Assembly (NCBI RefSeq): GCF_012849375.1
Contig: NZ_CP051684.1
Coordinates: forward strand, 372,001 to 436,000
Direction of reading: 5' to 3'
DNA: 64,000 nt
Source: Duganella dendranthematis
Lineage (GTDB): Bacteria; Pseudomonadota; Gammaproteobacteria; Burkholderiales; Burkholderiaceae_D
Shown: in pieces, positions 44,635 to 52,209 of the stretch
Layout: the number at the start of each line of letters is the position of its first letter
How positions within the stretch are numbered: position 1 is the stretch's first letter
The notes under the pieces: model-generated
What the model was told of the DNA's origin: nothing
Database searches by the model: none
Seen by the model: the letters and a program-made list of their open reading frames with translations, nothing else
Position numbers and translations under genes: made by a program

Positions 44635-45656
44635 CAGCCGCGCTCCTGGTACGGGGTGACGGTTTGTTCGATGGCGCCGAAGATGCTGGCGCCCTGCTCG
44701 TCCTTCATTTCGATGCGCACGCTGTCGCCGAATTTGAGGAAGGCGGTCTGCGGCTTGCCGGTCTCGATGGTTTCGTACATGCGCACTTCCGCCAGGCAGC
44801 AGTAGCCGACGCCGCCGTTGGCGATGCTCGATCCGTGCAGACCGCCCTGCTTGTTGGATACCGTGCCGGAGCCGATGATGGTGCCGGCTGCCAGTTCGCG
44901 GGTGGCGGCCGCATGCGCCACCAGTTGGCCGAAGCTGAAAGTCATGTCTTCACCGGCGTTGGGCTTGCCGAATGGCTGGCTGTTCAAGTCCACTAGCAGC
45001 GGCAGGTGCAACTTGCTGTCGGCCCAGTGCGCGCCGAGCTCGTCCGGCGTAACAGCCACCGGCGAGAAGGCGCTGGCCGGCTTGGACTGGAAGAAGCCGA
45101 AGCCTTTCGCCAGTTCGTTCGGAATCAGGTTGCGCAGCGAGACGTCGTTGACCAGCATCACCAAGCGGATGGCTTGCGCGGCCTCCGCCGGCGTGGCGCC
45201 CATGCGGACGTCGCCGGTGATGACCGCGACTTCGGCTTCCAGGTCGATGCCCCACTCTTCTGACAATGCGTAAATCGGATCGCGCGGGCCAACGAAACTG
45301 TCCGAGCCGCCCTGGTACATGAGTGGATCGGTGTAGAACGAGGCCGGCACGTCGGCGTTGCGCGCCTTACGCACCAGCTCGACGTGGTTGATGTAGGCTG
45401 AGCCATCCGCCCATTGGTAGGCGCGCGGCAGCGGCGAGTGGCATTGCTGCTGCTCGAACGGCTTGGCATCGACTGCCTCGCCGCTGTTCAGCGTGGCGTA
45501 GACCTGCAGCAGACGCGGCGCGACCAGCTCCCAGTTGTCGAGCGCATGTTGCAGCGTGGCGGCGATCTTCGGCACATGCTGGTAATGCGACAGGTCGCGG
45601 CTGACCACCACCAGGCGGCCATCGCGGCTGCCGTCTTTTAGCGTGGCCAGCTTCAT
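44634..45656 (-). CDS. Fumarylacetoacetase family hydrolase
   Basis: A 340-residue FAH-fold protein starting at 45656 (MKLATLKDGSRDGRLVVV). Metal-site motifs include WGIDLEAEVAVITGDVRMG, DVSLRNLIPNELAKGFGF and GTIIGSGTVSNKQGG. It is the larger FAH type rather than the shorter fumarylpyruvate hydrolase, and should cleave fumarylacetoacetate-like beta-diketones. The start overlaps the VOC gene stop (ATGA). The gene order VOC-FAH-maiA with a divergent LysR regulator defines an aromatic-acid catabolic unit. Confidence 0.88.
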   Translation of the reverse strand: MKLATLKDGSRDGRLVVVSRDLSHYQHVPKIAATLQHALDNWELVAPRLLQVYATLNSGEAVDAKPFEQQQCHSPLPRAYQWADGSAYINHVELVRKARNADVPASFYTDPLMYQGGSDSFVGPRDPIYALSEEWGIDLEAEVAVITGDVRMGATPAEAAQAIRLVMLVNDVSLRNLIPNELAKGFGFFQSKPASAFSPVAVTPDELGAHWADSKLHLPLLVDLNSQPFGKPNAGEDMTFSFGQLVAHAAATRELAAGTIIGSGTVSNKQGGLHGSSIANGGVGYCCLAEVRMYETIETGKPQTAFLKFGDSVRIEMKDEQGASIFGAIEQTVTPYQERG

Positions 45657-46192
45657 GCGTGGTCTCCGGCCGGCGCGTGCATCCAGGCCGCGTGGGCCGG
45701 CGCTTTCCTTGTTTGCGACCACTCTTCCAGCATCGCCCATTTGACGTCGTCCAGCTTCTGCATCATTTCCGGCGTGGCAGTGTTGCAGGCCAATTCCAGG
45801 CGGTGGCCGTTCGGATCGAAGAAGTAGATCGATTTGAAGATGGTGTGGTTGACCGGGCCAATGACGTCGATGCCGGCGGCGACCAGGCGTTCCTTGGCGG
45901 CCAGCAACGCTTCCATGCTGTCGACTTCCATCGCCAGATGCTGCACCCAGGCCGGCGTGTTCTGGTCGCGCCCCATGTCGGGCTGGGTCGGCAGTTCGAA
46001 GAAGGCCAGCACGTTGCCATGGCCGGCGTCCAAGAACACGTGCATATACGGGTCCGGCGCCTTGGTGGATGGCACTTCGTTTTCTGCAATCGCCAGCACG
46101 AAGTCCATATTCAGGTGTTTGACGTACCACTCGACGGTTTCCTTGGCGTCTTTGCAGCGGTAAGCGACGTGGTGTATCTGTTTGATTTTCAT
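45653..46192 (-). CDS. VOC-family (glyoxalase/dioxygenase fold) protein
   Basis: A 179-residue protein of the vicinal-oxygen-chelate fold, start at 46192 (MKIKQIHHVAYRCKDAKE) with a GGAGAC ribosome site. Metal-site candidates are His in IHHVAY, His in VQHLAMEV and Glu in PNGHRLELACNT. It may be an extradiol-type dioxygenase or a lyase acting upstream of the fumarylacetoacetase encoded next. It is the first gene of the operon and divergent from LysR. Confidence 0.85.
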   Translation of the reverse strand: MKIKQIHHVAYRCKDAKETVEWYVKHLNMDFVLAIAENEVPSTKAPDPYMHVFLDAGHGNVLAFFELPTQPDMGRDQNTPAWVQHLAMEVDSMEALLAAKERLVAAGIDVIGPVNHTIFKSIYFFDPNGHRLELACNTATPEMMQKLDDVKWAMLEEWSQTRKAPAHAAWMHAPAGDHA

Positions 46193-46279
46193 AGCTGTCT
46201 CCATCTTGATGTCCGCATTAGATGCCAGATTCAGATATCATACAAATCGTATTTATCTCATCATTTATCAGAATTTCCC
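46193..46279. promoter_or_regulatory. Divergent LysR / VOC promoter region
   Basis: The 87-base gap is AT-rich (for example TCATACAAATCGTATTTATCTCATC) and contains a palindromic GATATC at 46230-46235 and a short ATAC...GTAT dyad (46238-46250) that could be a LysR T-N11-A-type site. No exact -35/-10 pair stands out. Confidence 0.4.
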
Positions 46280-47194
46280 ATGAATCCCAGCCTGCGACAA
46301 ATGCGCGCTTTGGTGGCGCTGGCCAAGACCGGCAGCTTCACCCTGGCCGCCGACCATTTGAGTGTGACGCAATCGGCGTTGAGCGGCCAGATCAAGGAAT
46401 TGGAGCAGCTGCTGGGCATGCGCGTGGTCGAGCGTACCACGCGCAAGACCCAGCTTTCCGAGCTTGGCCGCGAACTGTATCCGCTGTTCGACAAGATGCT
46501 GCACGACCTCGATCGCGCCATGGCCGACATCGCCAGCCGCAAGGCGCTCAAGCAGGGCTCGGTGCGCGTGGCCGCGCCGCAGATGCTGTCCTGCACCATG
46601 ATGCCGGAAGTGATCGCTGCCTACCGCGCCCGTCATCCCGAGGTGCAGGTACGGCTGACCGACTGCCCGCTGGAACAGGTGTCGGCGCGCGTATTCAGCG
46701 GCGAAGTCGACTTCGGCATCGGCCCCGAGCGCGACGCCACCGCCGAGATCGAAGCGCAGGCGCTGTTTGAAATGCCCTTCGTCGTGGTCTACCCGGACGG
46801 CCACGAGTTGGACCAGCGCAAGCGCATCAGCTGGAGCGACGTCAACCGCTACCCTTTCATATCATTGCAAGGCCAGTTCACCGAGCGGCTGTTGCGCGAT
46901 GTTCACGTTTCCTTCAGGGAACTTTCGCTCAGTCCGCACAATGAGGTGACCTTCATGACCACCGCGTTGGCGATGGTGCATGCGCGCCAGGGCATCACCG
47001 TCTGCCTGCCCTACGCCGAGAAAATGGTGCAGCTGTATGGCCTGAAAATGCGGCCGCTGGCGGCACCGGCGCTCACCCGGCGCTTCTTCATCTACCGCCG
47101 TGGCGCCCGCGCGCTGTCGCCAGCAGCCGAGAGTTTTGCCGCTTTTTTGCACGAATTTGTCGCTGCGCATGAATGGAACCGGCCCTTGTCTTAA
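46280..47194 (+). CDS. LysR-family regulator of the VOC-FAH-maiA operon
   Basis: A 304-residue LysR regulator starting at 46280 (MNPSLRQMRALVALAKTG). The winged helix is FTLAADHLSVTQSALSGQIK; a periplasmic-binding-type effector domain follows (from about residue 95). It is divergent from the VOC gene with an 87-base gap, the usual layout for a regulator of the neighbouring operon. The effector is probably an aromatic intermediate. Confidence 0.9.
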   Translation: MNPSLRQMRALVALAKTGSFTLAADHLSVTQSALSGQIKELEQLLGMRVVERTTRKTQLSELGRELYPLFDKMLHDLDRAMADIASRKALKQGSVRVAAPQMLSCTMMPEVIAAYRARHPEVQVRLTDCPLEQVSARVFSGEVDFGIGPERDATAEIEAQALFEMPFVVVYPDGHELDQRKRISWSDVNRYPFISLQGQFTERLLRDVHVSFRELSLSPHNEVTFMTTALAMVHARQGITVCLPYAEKMVQLYGLKMRPLAAPALTRRFFIYRRGARALSPAAESFAAFLHEFVAAHEWNRPLS

Positions 47195-47293
47195 TCACCA
47201 AAAATTACGACACTTACAATTCCTTTCAATTAGGAAAGGCTAATTGCCACAAATCTATTGTGGAAGCGGTTTCTCTCTGTGTATGCTTCATTG

Positions 47294-47845
47294 ATGAATA
47301 TTTTGCACATTGACTCCTGCGCCTTGGGCGACAATTCCACGTCCCGCCAGATCACGCTGGCGGCCATCACCGCATTGACTGCGGCTAACGAACAGGCCAC
47401 CGTCCTGTACCGCGACCTCGCTGCCTCGCCGCTGTCACACGCCAGCGGCCCGCTGTTGCAAGTGATCAGCCAGCGCTGGGACGCCGAGATTCCGATGAAC
47501 GCCGAACTGCGCGCCGAAGCCCTGCAAAGCGCCTCGCTGCTGCGGGAATTCCAGGAAGCCGACGTGGTGGTGCTGGGCGCCCCCATGCACAACTTCTCCG
47601 TCCCGTCGACGCTCAAGGCGTGGCTGGACCGCCTGCTGGAACTGCATACTGCCACCGGCCAGGGCCGCGCCGATCCGCACCTGATCCTGGTCACTTCCGG
47701 CTGCGCCGTGATGGGCCTGGAGTCCGAAGCGAAACTGGTCGGTCAACACGAAGTGCTGCTCAAAGCCGCCTTCGATTTCATGGGCGTCCGCCGCCTGCAC
47801 GTGGTACGCCAGCTGGCCGATCTGCCAGCAGCACTGGCGCTTTAA
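47294..47845 (+). CDS. azoR: FMN-dependent NADH-azoreductase/quinone reductase
   Basis: A 183-residue flavodoxin-like protein starting at 47294 (MNILHIDSCALGDNSTSR). It has VVVLGAPMHNFSVPSTLKAW with the FMN contact, DRLLELHTATGQG and a Gly-rich LVTSGCAVMG. AzoR-type enzymes reduce quinones and azo compounds with NADH. It is slightly shorter than E. coli AzoR. Ribosome site is weak. It lies between LysR and the ChaC gene. Confidence 0.88.
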   Translation: MNILHIDSCALGDNSTSRQITLAAITALTAANEQATVLYRDLAASPLSHASGPLLQVISQRWDAEIPMNAELRAEALQSASLLREFQEADVVVLGAPMHNFSVPSTLKAWLDRLLELHTATGQGRADPHLILVTSGCAVMGLESEAKLVGQHEVLLKAAFDFMGVRRLHVVRQLADLPAALAL

Positions 47846-47866
47846 CACGCGCGCTGATGTTAGCGC

Positions 47867-47890
47867 TACCGCTGTTTTATAATAGCGGTA
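47867..47890 (+). promoter_or_regulatory. Leaderless-type promoter within an inverted repeat
   Basis: A perfect consensus -10 box, TATAAT (47878-47883), lies 6 nt before ATG 47890, so transcription would start at or next to the A of the start codon. It is framed by the 7-bp inverted repeat TACCGCT (47867-47873) and AGCGGTA (47884-47890). No good -35 or Shine-Dalgarno is visible. Confidence 0.5.
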
Positions 47891-48459
47891 TGACTGCGGA
47901 CACCATCGCCATCAATCAATTGATGGACAAGTTTGACGGCCATCACAGCGTTTGGCTGTTTGGCTACGGCTCCTTGATCTACAAGGCTGACTTCCCCTAC
48001 CTGCAACGCCGGCCGGCCAGCATTGCCGGTTGGACGCGGCGCTTCTGGCAAGGCTCGCACGACCATCGCGGCACGCCGGAAGCACCAGGCCGCGTGGTTA
48101 CGCTGATCGAAGAGCCAGGCGCCATCTGCCACGGCATGGCCTACCTGATCACGCCGGAGGTGTTCGTTCACCTGGACCACCGCGAAAAAAACGGCTATCT
48201 GCGGCTGCCTCTGTCCATCACCTTTGAAGACGAGGGTGAAGTCGAAGGCCTGGTCTACATCGCCACGCCGGACAACACCGCCTTCCTCGGTGCCGCCTCC
48301 GAGCAGGAGATAGCCGCCCACATCGCCCGCGCCGCCGGCCCAAGCGGCCCCAATAGCGACTACCTCAACCACCTGGCCAGCGCCCTGCGCGAACTGGGCC
48401 GCCACGACCAGCACGTGTTCGAGATCGAACGCCATCTCGCTGCATTACGATTAAAATAA
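47890..48459 (+). CDS. Gamma-glutamylcyclotransferase (ChaC-like)
   Basis: A 189-residue protein with the ChaC substrate loop VWLFGYGSLIYKADFPY near residues 20-36 and catalytic Glu in LDHREKNGYLRLPL. It degrades glutathione to 5-oxoproline and Cys-Gly. It starts at ATG 47890 (MTADTIAINQLMDKFDGH), probably from a leaderless transcript. The last 9 bases overlap the end of the convergent radical SAM gene. Confidence 0.88.
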   Translation: MTADTIAINQLMDKFDGHHSVWLFGYGSLIYKADFPYLQRRPASIAGWTRRFWQGSHDHRGTPEAPGRVVTLIEEPGAICHGMAYLITPEVFVHLDHREKNGYLRLPLSITFEDEGEVEGLVYIATPDNTAFLGAASEQEIAAHIARAAGPSGPNSDYLNHLASALRELGRHDQHVFEIERHLAALRLK

Positions 48460-49608
48460 ATCCAGCTGCCCCGCATCGGCCGCCGCCTTGGCGCGCGCGC
48501 CCAGCGGTGGCACCACCAGTGGCCGGGTGAACTGCGACGCATCCATGTGGTGGAAGCGGCTGCCGTGGCCCGTCAGCCCCAGCCGCTCCGAGGCGATCTT
48601 GACGCGCTGCCGTATCAGCTCTGCCCACACGCCCTCGCCCTTCATGCGGGTGTCGAAGTTGCTGTCGTAGTCTTTACCGCCGCGCATTTCACGCACGCGA
48701 TTCATCACCCGCTGCGCCCGCTCGGGGAAATGCGCTTGCAGCCATTCCTTGAACAGCGGCGCCACTTCCCACGGCAGCCGCAGCACCGTGTAGTGCGCGC
48801 TGATGGCGCCAGCCTCCTTGACCGCCTCCAGTATCCGCTCGATGTCCGGCTCCGTAATGAAGGGGATGATGGGCGCGATACTGACTGCCACGGGAATACC
48901 GGCGTCGGTCAGTGTGCGGATGGTGCGCAGGCGACGCGCCGGGGCTGCCGCGCGCGGCTCCAGCGTACGGGCGATGGCCGGGTCCAGCGTGGTGAGCGTG
49001 ATGGCAACGCCAGCCTGCTGCCTGGCCGCCATCGCCGACAGGATGTCGATGTCGCGTTCGATTAGCGAATTCTTGGTGATCAGGCCTACCGGATGCTGGC
49101 ATTCCTGTAACACTTCCAGCACGCGGCGCGTGAGCTTGTACTGGCGTTCGCAGGGCTGGTAGGCGTCGGTGTTGACGCCCAGTGCGATCGACTGCGGCTC
49201 GTAGCCCGGCTTGGCCAGTTCGCGCCGCAGCATTTCCGGCGCGTTGATCTTGGCGAAGATCTTGCTCTCGAAGTCCATCCCTGGAGACAGTCCCAGATAG
49301 CTGTGCGTAGGCCGCGCAAAGCAGTAAATACAGCCATGCTCGCAACCACGATACGGATTGAGCGACACGCTGAACGGCAAATCCGGCGATGCATTGCGAC
49401 TGAGGATGGACTTGCAGATTTCCTCGGTGACGTGGGTTTTCCATGGACGCTCCTCTTCTTCCTCGCGTTCCCAGCCGTCGTCATAGGCTTCGCGCGCGTT
49501 GAGTTCGTAACGGCCCTGCATATTGGACACCGCCCCCCGCCCTTTTTGCGCCTTGAGCGAAGGCGGTGGCAGCATTACCTGCTGCTGGTTGTTTTCATCG
49601 TGGGACAT
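48451..49608 (-). CDS. PA0069-family radical SAM protein (SOS-regulated)
   Basis: A 385-residue radical SAM enzyme. The cluster motif is CEHGCIYC with Cys89, Cys93 and Cys96. Downstream motifs such as ALGVNTDAYQPCERQYKLTR and VAITLTTLDPAIARTLEPR agree with the PA0069/SplB-related family. The substrate is unknown, though relatives act on DNA photoproducts. A perfect LexA box lies 16 bases before the start, so DNA damage should induce it. Confidence 0.88.
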   Translation of the reverse strand: MSHDENNQQQVMLPPPSLKAQKGRGAVSNMQGRYELNAREAYDDGWEREEEEERPWKTHVTEEICKSILSRNASPDLPFSVSLNPYRGCEHGCIYCFARPTHSYLGLSPGMDFESKIFAKINAPEMLRRELAKPGYEPQSIALGVNTDAYQPCERQYKLTRRVLEVLQECQHPVGLITKNSLIERDIDILSAMAARQQAGVAITLTTLDPAIARTLEPRAAAPARRLRTIRTLTDAGIPVAVSIAPIIPFITEPDIERILEAVKEAGAISAHYTVLRLPWEVAPLFKEWLQAHFPERAQRVMNRVREMRGGKDYDSNFDTRMKGEGVWAELIRQRVKIASERLGLTGHGSRFHHMDASQFTRPLVVPPLGARAKAAADAGQLDLF

Positions 49609-49624
49609 GGCATCGCTCGAAATA

Positions 49625-49640
49625 CTGTATACATATACAG
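49625..49640 (-). promoter_or_regulatory. LexA (SOS) box
   Basis: CTGTATACATATACAG is a CTG-N10-CAG palindrome identical in form to the proteobacterial LexA consensus. It is 16 bases upstream of ATG 49608 of the radical SAM gene, so it overlaps the probable promoter. Confidence 0.85.
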
Positions 49641-49689
49641 TATATTAGACCTTCGCCGCCGCCATATCAAGTGAAATCCGCTTGCATCC

Positions 49690-49719
49690 TTGGGGAGCGC
49701 CGGGGCAAGCTGGTATCAT
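49690..49719 (+). promoter_or_regulatory. Putative promoter of the DUF2760-Hsp70 operon
   Basis: A -10-like TATCAT (49714-49719) with an extended TGG before it is preceded by TTGGGG (49690-49695) at 18-base spacing. It is about 60 bases before ATG 49782. Moderate resemblance only. Confidence 0.4.
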
Positions 49720-49781
49720 GCCGGGCTTCGCCCCAGCGCGCGCTCAGCGCAGCGCTCGGCAACCTTACAGTGAGCCATAAC

Positions 49782-50363
49782 ATGAATAATTCGAGCCAAC
49801 CTCTGCCGTCTTTCTTCAGCCGGATTTCCATCGCCATCGGCGCTTTCTTCCGCGCGCTGTCCGATGCCGACTATGCAGCACGCCTGGCGCGCATTGACGA
49901 TGCACCGCAACCGGCGGCCGCACCGGTCGCGCCGCCTGCACCTGCACCCGTACCGGCACCGGCACCGGTCACGCTGCGCGTCGCCACGCCGGACGCCGCG
50001 CTGCAACTGCTGTCGCTGTTCCAGCGCGAAGCGCGCCTGATCGACTTCACCCAGGAAAACCTCAGCGCTTATTCCGACGCCGACATCGGCGCCGCCGCGC
50101 GCGTGGTGCACGAAGGCTGCGCCAAGGTGCTGAAAGAGCACTTCACGATCCAGCCGATCCGCAGCGAAGCGGAAGGCAGCCGGGTCGAACTGGCGGAAGG
50201 CTTCGACGCCGCCGCAGTGCGCCTGACTGGCAACGTGGTCGGCAAAGCACCGTTCCGCGGCACGCTGAGTCACCGCGGCTGGCGCTCGGCCGAAGTACGC
50301 CTGCCGAAACTGGCGGAAGCCCATGACGCGGCCATCCTGGCGCCGGCGGAGGTGGAACTATGA
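49782..50363 (+). CDS. DUF2760 family protein
   Basis: A 193-residue protein starting at 49782 (MNNSSQPLPSFFSRISIAIG). After a Pro/Ala-rich linker (about residues 45-70) comes the DUF2760 core: LQLLSLFQREARLIDFTQE, SAYSDADIGAAARVVHEG and GTLSHRGWRSAEVRLPKL. No membrane span. It is coupled to the first Hsp70 gene by a 4-nt overlap. As I recall, DUF2760 genes occur next to divergent Hsp70 genes in other proteobacteria, so it is probably a dedicated partner of them. Confidence 0.88.
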   Translation: MNNSSQPLPSFFSRISIAIGAFFRALSDADYAARLARIDDAPQPAAAPVAPPAPAPVPAPAPVTLRVATPDAALQLLSLFQREARLIDFTQENLSAYSDADIGAAARVVHEGCAKVLKEHFTIQPIRSEAEGSRVELAEGFDAAAVRLTGNVVGKAPFRGTLSHRGWRSAEVRLPKLAEAHDAAILAPAEVEL

Positions 50364-52207
50364 GCGATCCACGTTACGCCATCGGCATCGACCTAGGCAC
50401 CACGCACAGCGCGCTGTCGTATGTCAACCTGCAAGCCAGCGAAGGCGAAAAGACCGAGCATGGCGTGCTGGCGATTCCACAGCTGACAGCACCGGGCACC
50501 ATCGAAGAACTGCCGCTGCTGCCGTCCTTCCTGTACCTGCCGCACGCCGACGAACTGGCGCCAGGCGAGAACAATCTGCCGTGGCAGCAAAGCGCCGAAG
50601 AACTTACCGGCGTGGCCGGCGAAATGGCGCGTAGCCGTGGCGCCACCACGCCGATCCGCCTGGTGTCGAGCGCCAAGAGCTGGTTGAGCCATCCCGGCGT
50701 CGACCGCCGCTCCGCGCTGCTGCCGAACGACGCGCCGGAAGAAGTCACGCGCGTGTCGCCGCTGGAAGCCTCGACCCGTTATCTGAGCCACCTGCGCAAG
50801 GCTTGGGAGCAGGCCTACCCTGATGCGCCGTTCGGCGAACAGGCGGTGACGGTGACGATTCCTGCCTCCTTCGATCCGGGCGCGCGCGAACTGACCGCCG
50901 ACGCGGCACGCGCCGCCGGCTACACCAACCTCACGCTGCTGGAAGAACCGCAGGCCGCGCTGTATAGCTGGATTCAAGGCAGCGAAGGCCGCTGGCGCAA
51001 GGAAGTCAAACCGGGCGACGTCATTCTGGTGGTGGACGTAGGCGGCGGCACCAGCGACTTTTCGCTGATCGCCGTGCTGGAACGCGACGGCGTGCTGGAA
51101 CCGCACCGCATCGCGGTCGGCGATCACATTCTGCTCGGCGGCGACAATATGGACCTGGCGCTGGCACACCTGGTGGCGCGCAAACTGGCCGCCGCCGGCA
51201 CGCAGCTGGACGCGTGGCAGATGCGCGCGCTGACCTACGGCTGCCGCACCGCCAAGGAAAAGCTGCTGGCTGACGCCACCATCGCTACCTGGCCAATCGT
51301 GGTGCCAAGCCGTGGCTCCAAGCTGATTGGCGGTTCGATCCGCACCGAGTTGACGCGCGATGAAGTGACGACCTTTATTCTCGATGGCTTCTTCCCGCAA
51401 GTGGAAGCTGCTGCGCGTCCGGCTGTGCGTACCCGCGCGGGCCTGACGCAGCTTGGCCTGCCGTACGCGCAGGACGCCGGCATCACGCGCCATCTGGCCG
51501 CGTTCCTGGCACGCCAGCTGGGCGCTACGGCGGAACTGGAAGGCTACGCCGGCAAGCAAAGCGCCGACGCGACGTTCTTGCACCCAACCGCAGTGCTGTT
51601 CAACGGCGGCGTGTTCAAGTCGGACCTGCTGGCGCAGCGCATCATGGGTACCCTCAACGACTGGCTGTATCTGGAAGGCGCGGAGCCAGCACGCATGCTG
51701 GGTGGCGCCGATCTGGATCTGGCGGTGGCGCGTGGTGCGGCTTACTACAGCTACGTGCGTCGCGGGAGTGGCGTCCGGATTCGCGGCGGCACGGCGCGCT
51801 CGTATTACGTGGCGATTGAGTCGGCGATGCCGGCGATTCCCGGCATGGAGCCGCCGATTCAGGCGCTGTGCGTGGCGCCATTTGGAATGGAAGAAGGCAG
51901 CGAGATCGAATTGCCGAATCAGGAGTTTGGCCTGGTCGTCGGTGAGCCGGTGCAGTTCCGTTTCTTCGGTTCCTCGGTACGACGCCAGGACCAGATTGGC
52001 GATCTGCTGGACTTCTGGGGACCGGATGAGCTGATCGAGATGAACGAGATCGAAGCGAACCTGTCGCCGGAAGGCCGTCAGTCCGGCGATGTAGTGCAGG
52101 TGCGTCTGCATGCGATGGCGACGGAGTCGGGCACGCTGGAACTGGCCGCCGTGGCCACCGATGGCCAGCGCTGGAAGGTGGAGTTCGACGTTCGTTCCGC
52201 CGCCTGA
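50360..52207 (+). CDS. Divergent Hsp70-family protein A (615 aa)
   Basis: A 615-residue Hsp70 relative. The ATPase motifs are intact: YAIGIDLGTTHSALSYVNL (phosphate 1), ILVVDVGGGTSDFSLIAV (phosphate 2), LLGGDNMDLALAHLVARK (connect) and LFNGGVFKSDLLAQRI (adenosine). The C-terminal part is a short beta-rich substrate domain (about residues 470-610) without the long DnaK helical lid or EEVD-like tail. It starts in an ATGA overlap with DUF2760 and is followed after 2 nt by the second Hsp70. No J-domain or GrpE gene is beside it. Confidence 0.9.
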   Translation: MSDPRYAIGIDLGTTHSALSYVNLQASEGEKTEHGVLAIPQLTAPGTIEELPLLPSFLYLPHADELAPGENNLPWQQSAEELTGVAGEMARSRGATTPIRLVSSAKSWLSHPGVDRRSALLPNDAPEEVTRVSPLEASTRYLSHLRKAWEQAYPDAPFGEQAVTVTIPASFDPGARELTADAARAAGYTNLTLLEEPQAALYSWIQGSEGRWRKEVKPGDVILVVDVGGGTSDFSLIAVLERDGVLEPHRIAVGDHILLGGDNMDLALAHLVARKLAAAGTQLDAWQMRALTYGCRTAKEKLLADATIATWPIVVPSRGSKLIGGSIRTELTRDEVTTFILDGFFPQVEAAARPAVRTRAGLTQLGLPYAQDAGITRHLAAFLARQLGATAELEGYAGKQSADATFLHPTAVLFNGGVFKSDLLAQRIMGTLNDWLYLEGAEPARMLGGADLDLAVARGAAYYSYVRRGSGVRIRGGTARSYYVAIESAMPAIPGMEPPIQALCVAPFGMEEGSEIELPNQEFGLVVGEPVQFRFFGSSVRRQDQIGDLLDFWGPDELIEMNEIEANLSPEGRQSGDVVQVRLHAMATESGTLELAAVATDGQRWKVEFDVRSAA

Positions 52208-52209
52208 GC

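Noticed and set aside
43990..46192. Homogentisate pathway label for the VOC-FAH-maiA genes
   Set aside because: The homogentisate dioxygenase is not here, so the substrate should not be named as tyrosine-derived from this evidence.
50393..52111. Long minus-strand open frame opposite Hsp70 A
   Set aside because: Antisense shadow; no recognisable motifs, while the plus-strand gene has all Hsp70 ATPase motifs.
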